A stretch of DNA of 64,000 nt. It comes from Ctena decussata. Lineage: Eukaryota; Mollusca; Bivalvia; Lucinida; Lucinidae. Location: positions 28,293,899 to 28,357,898 of the forward strand of contig OZ022512.1 in NCBI GenBank assembly GCA_963989385.1, written 5' to 3'. The translations under genes and the position numbers were made by a program. Of the stretch, positions 55,581 through 64,000 are shown piece by piece (positions within the stretch are counted from its first letter, which is position 1; every line of letters begins with the position of its first letter). The notes under the pieces were generated by a model that searched no databases, was not told where the DNA came from, and was given only the letters and a program-made list of their open reading frames with translations.

Positions 55581-55978
55581 TACCGTATTCTACCTAATTA
55601 GCGCACATGCCTCTATAAGCGCACGCCGTGGCAATTTGTGAGGCATAGGACTATTAATGCACGTATTTTTACTGGTTTATCCCTTTGCTTTCTCGTTTAC
55701 AAGAGCTGAAAATGCAATAGCATATTTAAGTTTTTACTTCTAAATCTTCTCTATCCTTCTACATGTACATGTATATCCATACGAATTTAAAGGTTAAGCA
55801 TCAGAGAAAAGCTGCTTATAAGCAGCTTTTCTCTGATGCTTTACCTTTAAATTCGTCCCCTTCAATAAATAATAACCTATTAAAATGTGCGCTTATATGA
55901 AAGAAAGTTTACTACAAGTATTTGCCGCCATTTTGAAAAAGTTAAGCGCACAGGGCGCTAATAAGGTCGGTTACGGTA
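55581..55978. mobile_element. MITE with TACCGTA ends and GCGCAC phrases
   Basis: 'taccgtattctacctaatta' then 'gcgcac' is mirrored by 'gcgctaataaggtcggtt' and 'acggta'. 'agcgcacgcc', 'gtgcgcttat' and 'aagttaagcgcac' recur inside. A further hairpin ('aagcatcagagaaaagctgc' and inverse) is nested at 55787-55856. It starts 104 bp after the gene B stop and may lie in the 3' UTR. Confidence 0.82.
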
Positions 55979-56391
55979 TTCTTCTATTATTCCACCAAAG
56001 AAGTTTTTATGGAGATGCCTATAATTTTAGAAAATCTAGAGCTCTGACAACAGCCTTACCTGTGTATTATCATGACAGTTTGTGGTAGCATTAGAATTTG
56101 GGTGTAATACCTGTTTTAAGAGGGCAAGGACTATTTGGGTACCCCTGGCCTGTTTTTGCTGATTACGAGAAAATTTTAAGGGACCAAAAAAGTCAACAAC
56201 GGAAATTTGAAAACTAAAGGATTGGGTTTGGGTTATCAGATGTCCAGTTTAACTATTGCACATATGTTGAATCTCAGTAGTTTGAAAAATAATAGTTTTA
56301 GAGCTCCAAAAAGAGGGAGTTTTGATGTTTATTCTGGAAATTCTGCACCATGACCTCAACAAAAATAACAGCACCTTTTTATCCCCTGACC

Positions 56392-57420
56392 GAAAGGTTC
56401 GGGGGATATAGCGATGAGCCTGGCGTCCGTCCGTCCGTAAACATTTTCTTGTCCGCTCCATATCTTGAATACCCTTTGGAATATTTTCATGATACTTCAC
56501 AGTTATGTAGAACGGGTCATGGTGATGTGTCACGTGCAAGAATGGTAACTCTTGCTTTTGTAATTTTTGAGTTATTTCCCCTTTGGTGAATTTTTGGCGG
56601 ATTCGTGTCCGCTCTGTAACTTGAATACCCTTTGGAATATTTTCATGATACTTCACAGATATGTAGAGCAGGTCATGACGATGTGTCGCGAACAAGAATG
56701 ACAACTCTTGCTTTCTTACTTTTTGAGTTATTTCCCCTTGATAGTTTTAGTTGTGATTTCGTGTCCGCTCCATAACTTGAATACCCTTTGAAATATTTTC
56801 ATGATACTTCACAGATATGTAGAACAGGTCATGACGATGTGTCGCGAACAAGAATGATAACTCTTGCTTTCTTACTTTGTGAGTTATTTCCCCTTGATGG
56901 TTTTAGGTGTGATTTCGTGTCCGCTCTATAACTTGAATATCTTTTGAAATATTTTCATGATACTTCACAGATATATAGAACAGGTCATGACGATGTATCG
57001 TAAACAAGAATGACAACTCTTGCTTTCTTACTTTTTGAGTTATTTTCCCTTGATGGTTTTAGTTGTGATTTCGTGTCCGCTCCATAACTTGAATACCCTT
57101 TGGAATATTTTCATGATACTTCACATTTATCTAGAACAGGTCATGCTGATGTGTCGCGAACAAGAATGACAACTCTTGCTTTCTAACTGTTTGAGTTATT
57201 TCCCCTTGATGGTTTTAGGTGTGATTTCGTGTCCGCTCCATAACTTGAATACCATTTGAAATATGTTTATGATACTTCACAGATATGGAGATCAGATCAT
57301 GACAGTTTGTCTCATACAAGAATGATAACTCTTGCTTTCATACTTTTCCGAGTTATTTCCCTTTGGAAGTTTGAGCTGCAGTTTTGTGTTTCTGCTCCAT
57401 ACCTGTATAACCCTGGCCTG
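56392..57420 (+). repeat. 156-bp tandem array with 'cgtccgtccgt' head
   Basis: About six and a half copies at a strict 155-157 bp spacing ('gtccgctc' at 56451, 56606, 56763, 56919, 57075 and 57231). Each has 'ataactTgaatacccttt', 'ttcatgatacttcacag' and 'aactcttgctttc'. The head 'ggttcgggggatatagcgat' precedes 'gtccgtccgtc', as in the composite elements at 25911 and 58448. Confidence 0.92.
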
Positions 57421-57995
57421 CTCCACAATTTTAATACCCTTATATCTTTTAGAATTTGGATGATCATGCCTCATGACATCCTATTAGTGTTCCTAACTCT
57501 GTGTGACTCCGTCAACCCCCCCCCCTATTTTTTTTTTTTTTTTTCAGATTTGGATTCTTTGTCCAAATTCACTTACTAAAGAGCTCAAAATATGATTTGT
57601 AGGGCTTGTACTTTAGAAGTTATTCACACATTTTGAAATGTTGAATGTATCATATGCAATACATTGTCTACATGGTTGCTATTTGAGATTTTACCTCTTT
57701 TTAGCAATCTGGCATACTGTTTTGGTCTGAGTGTTAGATAATCATGCATCTGTTAAACAGATAATGTCAATAAGGAGCATAAAAGAATGACAGTATACTA
57801 TTTATATGCGTTTTGAAGTGCACCCTGTTTAGCAAGGCACAGGGGGCCTTCGGTCCGGGGATTTGCCATCTCCTCTGATGGCTATTTTTTGTTTAGAAAT
57901 AACAGAAAACAATAGAATAGATATTTCAGAGGTTTCATCTAAAAGCATCCTCATCTAGAGCATCTAATATTCACCCCGGTTGGCTATGTATATAC

Positions 57996-58116
57996 AAGGG
58001 CTTTTACAAAACAAAAAAATAGCTGTACAAAACAAAAAAGAGGCAAAGTTACCAAATGACCTGATGATCAGGTCATTTGGTAACTCTGACTCGTTTTTGT
58101 TTTGTAACAGCCCTTT
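57996..58116. repeat. Palindromic foldback
   Basis: 'aagggcttttacaaaacaaa' opposite 'ttttgttttgtaacagccct'. Perfect centre 'gttaccaaatgacctgat' / 'atcaggtcatttggtaac'. Confidence 0.88.
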
Positions 58117-58304
58117 TTCGTTTCGTAAAATCCTTGAAAACATAGTTAACGTGTGATATTTAGTATTAGATAATAGTACAATCCAAACACCCAACATCTA
58201 TACTACTTAATGGTTTATTTTCTTGCCTGATAAATGTACAGTTTCAGTCCCACTCAAAAAAAAAAAAAAAAAATCAAGCTCTGCATAGCCAAAGTACTAT
58301 TCTT

Positions 58305-58378
58305 GGGCTTAGCGCAACACTGCGGTAACTCCTACAATATTTTACTGCAGTTACCGCAGTTTTGCGCTAAATTAGCCC
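58305..58378. repeat. Palindromic foldback
   Basis: 'gggcttagcgcaacactgcg' with 'gtaact' is mirrored by 'agttaccgcag', 'ttttgcgcta' and 'ttagccc'. Confidence 0.85.
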
Positions 58379-58447
58379 ACGAATGGCTGTGTGGCTCAAT
58401 TGAATGATAAGTTTTGCTTTAAATTAAAGAACTTGCCACTGCCTTTT

Positions 58448-60530
58448 TAGCTCACCTGAGCCGAAGGCTCAGAGGTGAGCTTATAGGATGGGAGTCGAGC
58501 TGTCGTCCGTCCGTGCGTCCGTCCGTGCGTCCGTGCGTGCGTCAACACTTTCAAACATGAATATCTCAGAAACCAGTGGGCTGATTGCAATCAAATTTTA
58601 TCTGAAGCATCATTTGGGTGGGGGAAAGGCTGCATTAAGTTTTGGTGCCGATCAGCTCAGAACTCTGGTTTCCATGGCAACAGATAGCCCCCATAGGGTT
58701 ATAATGGGGAAAATGGCGTCATCACGTTTTCTCGACTGTTTTTGATTAGATCCTTATCATACTTGCAGGTAATGATGACATACGCAAGAGCTTGGATGAG
58801 TTCGAAATTTGGCCGGATTCGAGCACAGACTACGGAGTTAGCTGCCCTTGAGCGTTTGAAAAAAATCCCATAGGGTTATAATGGGGAAAATGGCGTCATC
58901 ACGTTTTCTCAACTGTTTTTGCTTAGATCCTTATCATACTTGCAGGTAATGATGACATACATAAGAGCTTGGATGAGTTCGAAATTTGGCCGGATTCGAG
59001 CACAGACTACGGTGTTAGCTGCCCTTGAGCGTTTGAAAAAAATCCCATAGTGTTATAATAGAGAAAACAACGTCATCACATATTTTTAGAAAAACTTTGT
59101 CATCGCTCTATTGCCTACATTTCTCATCGGATTTTAAAATAACTTCACACAAATGTAGGGCATGACAATATCTCGAGCAAGTTCGACTTTCAGGATGCTG
59201 CGCCCAAGGTCAAGGTCACTGTGGCTATTTTAAGAAAAACTTTGTCAGCGCTCTAGCACCTACATTTCTCAATGGATTTTAAAATAAATTCACACAAATA
59301 CAGGGCATGACAATATCTCAAGCAAGTTCGACTTTCAGGATGCTGCGCCCAAGGTCAAGGTCACTGTGGCTATTTTTAGAAAAACTTTGTCAGCGCTCTA
59401 GCACCTACATTTTTCAATGGATTTTAAAATAACTTCACACAAATGTAGGGCATGACAATATCTCAAGCAAGTTCGACTTTCAGGGTGCTGTGCCCAAGGT
59501 CAAGGTCACTGTGGCTATTTTTAGAAAAACTTTATCGTCGCCCTAGCACCTTCATTTCTCCATGGATTTTAAAATAACTTGACACAAATGTAGGGTATGA
59601 CAATATCTCAAGCAAGTTGAACTTCCAGGGTGCTGCGCCCAAGGTCAAGGTCACTGTGGCTATTTTTAGAAAAACTTTGTCAGCGCTCTAGCACCTACAT
59701 TTCTCAATGGATTTTAAAATCTCGTGCAAGATCGACTTTCAGGGTGCTGTGCCCAAGGTCAAGGTCACTGTGGCTATTTTTAGAAAAACTTTGTCATCGC
59801 TCTAGCACCTACATTTCTCAAAGGATTCTAAAATAATTTCACACTAATGCAGGGCATGACAATATCTCGAGCAAGTTTGACTTTCAGGGTGCTGCAATCA
59901 AGGTTTTTGATTAGATCCTTACATACTTGCAGGTAATGATGACATACATAAGAGCTTGGATGAGTTCGAAATTCGGCTGGATTCGAGCACAGACTACGGA
60001 GTTAGCTGCCCTTGAGCATTTGAAAAAAATCCCATAGTGTTATAATGGAGAAAACAATGTCATCACATTTTCATTTTTCATGGGATCCTCTTCATACTTG
60101 CAGGTAATGAGGATATGCATAAAAGCTTGGATTAGTTAGCATTTCGGCTAGATCTCACTACTGACTATGGAGTACCTGCCCTGAGCATCCAAAAAATCAA
60201 TGTCGCCACTTTTTCTTGGTTTCTACTGATCCGATCCTGTTCAAACTTGCAGGTAATGAGGAAGTGCATAATATCTTTAACAAGTTCAAATTTTGGCCAG
60301 ATCAGGCCAACCACTACGAAGTTAACTGCCCTTGACAGCTCTGTCTGTTGTGCTCTTGATTGGATACTTTTTAAACTTGCATATATTAAATGAGGGCATA
60401 CATAATGTTTTGGATGAGTTTAATTTTCAGCCTGATTGGACCACTGACTGTGGAGTTAGCTGCCCTTGAGCATCTTAAATATCCCTATAAGTTTACAGTG
60501 TCTCTCAGGTGAGCAATTGTTGCCCTTTGG
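58448..60530 (+). mobile_element. Composite 'GCTCACCTGAG' element with two tandem arrays
   Basis: Opens 'tagctcacctgagccgaagg', 'ctcagaggtgagcttatagg' and '(gtcc)(gtgc)' repeats. It then has about 150-170-bp units ('ccttatcatacttgcaggta', 'gagttcgaaatttggccgga', 'gttagctgcccttgagc'). From 59160-59900 comes the about 143-bp array ('cttgcaggatgctgcgccc'-type, 'aaggtcaaggtcactgtggc'), then the first unit type again, closing 'ctctcaggtgagcaattgtt' and 'gccctttgggctacttg'. Same architecture as 25911-29056, opposite strand. No enzyme gene. Confidence 0.85.
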
Positions 60531-60695
60531 GCTACTTGTTTTTAAACAGGGTAAATTCATCTCTTCGTAGCAAACAGGTACCAAGTATCGTTAAAATAAA
60601 GTATGGTACCTTTTTGAATGAGGGCAAAGCTTTAGATAAGCAGACGTTCAGACAATTATTCCTGGATAAAGTTTTGTATTTGTCCATTAGACATA

Positions 60696-60932
60696 TGAGT
60701 CCCGACATGAGAAAACCAACAAAGTGGCATGTGCATTACGGGAAGACAGGTCAGCCTGGGCATCTGCCCAGTCTGATCACAGTCTTTGCTGTCCGCATGG
60801 TGGCAGCTTAGACCCTTAGCTACCATTAAGCGCACAGCAAAGTCTTTGATCAGCTTGGATTAATGCCCAGGTTGATCTGAGTCTTTGCTGGGTGCACATG
60901 TCACTTTGTTGGTTTTGTCCTGTTGTGGCCCA
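60696..60932. mobile_element. Foldback MITE family A
   Basis: TGAGTCCCGACATGAGAAAA to 'ttttgtcctgttgtggccca', with the usual internal arms. Confidence 0.87.
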
Positions 60933-60937
60933 TATAT

Positions 60938-61065
60938 TGTGACCTCTCAATGGCATTGCCTTGGTGGGCAGTTCTAATGACGGGTCACCACATACGTTTT
61001 AATCGAGAATTTTAAAAAAAAATATATAAGAACTATCATCACCACCTGTTCTCATAAAGAGCTCT
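60938..61065. mobile_element. Family C remnant
   Basis: 'gtgacctctcaatggcattg' and 'ctaatgacgggtcaccac' core with a right end 'ctcataaagagctcttg'. Confidence 0.6.
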
Positions 61066-61110
61066 TGAGGCCTGGCAAAAAATAGTTGTGGAAGCATCTA
61101 GATCTATTAA

Positions 61111-61443
61111 CACAGGGTATAATCGATTCCACTAATTTTCGCTTCCTGCAGAGACTGAACATCATATTTGGCTTCTGCCAAGACTGTCCGCGATCTCTTG
61201 CTTCCTGCCAAGACTTCTGTACATGATAAATGGCTTCCTGGAGAGACTGCCCACGTCATTCTGCTTCCTGCCAAGGCTCTCGGCAGGAAGCAGAGTTACG
61301 TGGGCAGTCTCTGCAGGAAGCCAATTTTCGAGGACAGTAGTCCCTGCAGGAAACAAGAGTTCACGGACAGTCTCGGTGGAAGCCAAATATGATATACAGT
61401 CTCTGCAGGAAGTGTAAATTAGCGGAATTGATTATACCCTGTG
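61111..61443. mobile_element. Full-length palindromic element with 'GCTTCCTGCAGAGACT' phrase
   Basis: The whole 333 bp is an imperfect palindrome (CACAGGGTATAATC ends, centre near 61277). ATTAA is repeated at 61106-61110 and 61444-61448. The phrase GCTTCCTGCNNAGACTG occurs about five times per arm. Because of the symmetry both strands have a 74-codon open frame (61168-61392 plus, 61386-61162 minus) with similar products. These are by-products, not genes. Confidence 0.9.
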
Positions 61444-61449
61444 ATTAAG

Positions 61450-61616
61450 GTACATGTATATGAATATGGGTATACCACCAGGTTTTCCTGCCATTTTTGT
61501 TTTTTCTTGCAAAGGGAAGCAACTTTAACGTAATTCTTTCCTCAAAGAGCATTTGAGACAGCAGGAAAAACTAAAAAATGGCAGTTACTTCCTTGAAATG
61601 AGTACCCATTCACCTT
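61450..61616. mobile_element. Family E MITE, shortened
   Basis: 'gaatatgggtataccacc' to 'gagtacccattcacctt', with 'tcctgccatttttgtt' / 'aaaaaatggcag' arms. Confidence 0.65.
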
Positions 61617-61685
61617 AAATAACTATTGGTTGTTCTATGAGCTGCATTATGAAAATATCTTTTATTGGATTGTATGAACTGTCTG

Positions 61686-61896
61686 CAACCCGGTCTGGCC
61701 ACATACTTTCGTTGCTCCTTCTGCAGATTCAAGAAGGCCAATTGTCAGTTACTGGCAAAAGTATGTGCACTTAGCACTGATTAACTGCTTAGGAGGTCTA
61801 AGCCTGCTCAGGAATAGTGTGGTTAAGTTAACTGACGGCCCCGACATGACCATAGCTGTTTACAGTGGATGTAAAACAACAAATCAATCAACTCTG
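61686..61896 (+). mobile_element. tRNA-derived SINE, head truncated
   Basis: 'cccggtctggccacatactt' at the left keeps only the last bases of the tRNA-like head. The body 'caagaaggccaattgtcagt' and tail 'aaaacaacaaatcaatcaa' follow. Confidence 0.87.
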
Positions 61897-62146
61897 CATA
61901 CCCATATTAGCATGCACATGTTTGCCGTCTAGATAGGCTCTGTGCATTTACCTTGCAGAGTGTGCAAACATGTACTGTCACATTGAAGCTCAAATGAGAT
62001 TTTGACAAACTTATTTCTAAATGTTATTTAGAAATCATGTGTGGGTCAATAATCAACATTTTTCTCGCATGCAGCCCATATGTGATTGACATGTAATGAT
62101 GTACAAACTTATTTAAAATTGATATTTTAAATAGATGTTACCATTA

Positions 62147-62349
62147 CAGAGCTCCAGATAAGAGGGGGCAATGATGATCATTTGAAGATAATTTCTCTTA
62201 TTTCTCAACGAAAACATATGTTGTGACCCCTCATTAGAACCGTCTCAGCGAGACGGTTCTAATGATGGGTCACAAAATATGTTTTTATGGAGAAATATGC
62301 AAAATTATCCCTTTGTTATCCCTGTTACCCCTTCTTATCTGGAGCACTG
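62147..62349. mobile_element. Foldback MITE family C
   Basis: CAGAGCTCCAGATAAGAGGG to 'cttcttatctggagcactg', CATTA on both flanks, core 'cctcattagaaccgtctcag' with its inverse. Confidence 0.88.
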
Positions 62350-62747
62350 CATTATATCATGTGTGAGTCAGTAATCAGCATTATCATTGCTTTTAGACAG
62401 GGGAGGTTACTGTACACCACAAAATACCTCAAAACATATATTCTGTTAAAGTTTAACAGCCCCAGATGAGATGGTGTTTTAAGGATAATTTCATGACAGT
62501 TTCTGTTCATATTCAATAGAACATATGTTGTGAACCCTCATTAGAACTGCCTTCATACATTTGGGGTGAGAAATAAGAAACATATACATACATGTATATT
62601 AGCCTCAGAACCACACCTTATCTGGACCTATATGAAACTTTACTGTAACTTCATATAATTTTGCCACTTCAGATTAAGCTGCTGCATGTTGATTCTTCTC
62701 TCTGGGAATTTTGAGGGATGTTATTTGGAGAGGAAATAAAGGGTAGG

Positions 62748-62845
62748 CAGTGTAGACCCTGATCAGACCTGTCTTTTCCGGGTAAATGGCTTTAACCCTG
62801 AACAGACTCTGCAAAAGTTTAATATGTCCGTCTCTGCTGTTTGCA
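62748..62845. mobile_element. Family B remnant
   Basis: 'gcagtgtagaccctgatcag' and 'ctctgctgtttgc' ends with decayed arms between. Confidence 0.5.
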
Positions 62846-62991
62846 CAGGCAGTGATACATTCTTACGCTCTATTTGCATCTTTATACAAATTCCAGGGAT
62901 TGGAGTTTCCTCCTAACTATACTGTTGATATATTCATTTTCATCACTGTTAAAAGTTTCCCACTTTAGAATTATATCAGTCCACTGAATTA

Positions 62992-63157
62992 GGGGATAAC
63001 TGTATTCAAAATTGTCATTTGGAGAGGTAAATCGTCGGTTTTATGGTCGAAAATTTCGTTTTAGGGCGACGCGCCAGCGGAGCCGTAAAACGGAATTTTC
63101 GACCATAAAACTGACCATTTACCTCCCCAAATGACAATTTTCAATATAGTTATCCCC
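62992..63157. repeat. 166-bp palindromic foldback
   Basis: 'ggggataactgtattcaaaa' opposite 'ttttcaatatagttatcccc', then 'ttgtcatttggagaggtaaa' and 'ttttatggtcgaaaatt' with exact inverses. Loop near 63072. Confidence 0.92.
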
Positions 63158-63840
63158 ATTCTAATGCACATTTTCACCTTTCAAAGTGTACTTCTTTGCA
63201 CTTATTGCAAGCGCTTTCAGCAGCATTAAACCAAACGTCAGCAAATGAGAAGCAACGTTACTTAATGACGTCGGGTTTGCGACAGTATATCGCAGAATAT
63301 ACTGTCCCAAATTTTTGACGTTATCCATTCAGACGTTGCCTTATATTTGTAAGTGCATTAGAATGTCCTTTTCATTGCAAAACTGTCTCTTATACATAAA
63401 ATAATCACTGGCATGCACATCAGTTCACAGACGCACACAAACAAGTTCATTCAAGTTTTAGAATTCAAGAGTGTTATATATAACATTTGAACACAACAGG
63501 GTTTGGTGTTTCATTTTGTGGTAGTTTGTGGTGTTGAGAACCTTCAGAATATACTTATAGTATTAAAGTCATATATATATTTGAGATTAGATTATGTCTA
63601 TAGTAAACATAAGGAGTGTCACAAAGGGTAAAAAAAAACATGCGATCAGTTCATAGAGATGTACTTGTGTGATGAGTCAAGGTCTCTGGTTCACCAGTGC
63701 TGAATTATGTAAAAAAAGTAGAAGTTTTTGAATTTTATTGATGTTGGAAATGACTGATGTTTATAATTTTACCTTTCTTAATCGTTTCGCAGAATCTTCT
63801 TTTTTGGGTTGTACATTCAGAATGATAAGAAATTGACAAA
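63158..63840. other. No gene recognised
   Basis: AT-rich, with no exon or clear repeat. Confidence 0.4.
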
Positions 63841-63960
63841 TGAGCCATGACCTGACAAAACCAACAAAGTGGCATGCTGCCCAGTCTGACCAGAGTCTTC
63901 GTTGTGCACTTAAATGGTAGCTAAGAGTCTAAGTCTAAGCTACCTCCATGCCAGACTATT
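63841..63960. mobile_element. Foldback MITE family A, partial
   Basis: Left end TGAGCCATGACCTGACAAAA, then 'ccaacaaagtggcatg' and shortened inner arms. The right TIR was not found before the window ends. Confidence 0.7.
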
Positions 63961-64000
63961 TGGCTACCTCACTAGTATCTGAACGAGTTTGTTTTACTGC

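Noticed and set aside
61162..61392. Overlapping 74-codon frames on both strands as genes
   Set aside because: They are forced by the palindrome and its GCTTCCTGC phrase; no start context or homology.

Overview
This is 64 kb of AT-rich, intron-bearing, repeat-saturated eukaryotic DNA with no bacterial gene organisation. The foldback repeats, tRNA-derived SINEs, an RTE/BovB-like retrotransposon and composite 'GCTCACCTGAG' elements carrying tandem arrays suggest an invertebrate, most likely a bivalve mollusc. The species cannot be fixed from the sequence alone.

Only two host protein-coding genes can be supported, and both were assembled by hand from short exons. Gene A lies on the minus strand (ATG at 38997, stop at 29808, five exons, about 157 aa). 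Gene B lies on the plus strand (ATG at 44849, stop at 55477, five exons, about 203 aa). Each encodes a signal peptide, a short cysteine-rich ectodomain with paired cysteines, a conserved LWYFW block leading into one transmembrane helix, and a cytosolic tail with PPxY motifs. This is the layout of the VOPP1 / WBP1 family (WW-domain-binding, endosome/lysosome-associated adaptors). The genes are divergent, with ATGs about 5.9 kb apart. Their first three introns have the same phases (0, 2, 2) and both have a 78-nt third exon, so they look like an inverted paralogous pair. Their tails differ: gene B has three PPPY motifs, gene A has one.

Everything else is mobile-element material. 1-29 kb: foldback MITEs, a 5'-truncated RTE copy with an inverted second tail (9.3-10.7 kb), tRNA-derived SINEs, a 35-bp minisatellite (16.9-17.3 kb) and a composite element with 143-bp and 172-bp arrays (25.9-29.1 kb). 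29-39 kb: gene A, its introns packed with foldbacks. 39-43 kb: a TRIM-like miniature LTR retrotransposon whose LTR carries a tRNA-like module, a 1.15-kb foldback with 460-bp arms, and a miniature element with a 'phrase' array. 43-55.5 kb: an RTE copy with an 11-bp target duplication, then gene B. Gene B intron 1 holds an 840-bp Mutator-like element with a 9-bp target duplication and a transposase remnant, and a 3.26-kb hAT-like element with an 8-bp target duplication ending 58 bp before exon 2. 55.5-64 kb: a 156-bp array, a second composite element and a nearly perfect palindromic element that encodes similar peptides on both strands.

A recurring theme is non-autonomous elements whose ends or bodies are arrays of a short 'phrase' (8-16 bp). 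At least eight unrelated phrases occur here, and one such element carries a recognisable MULE transposase fragment. This is the least conventional feature of the window.
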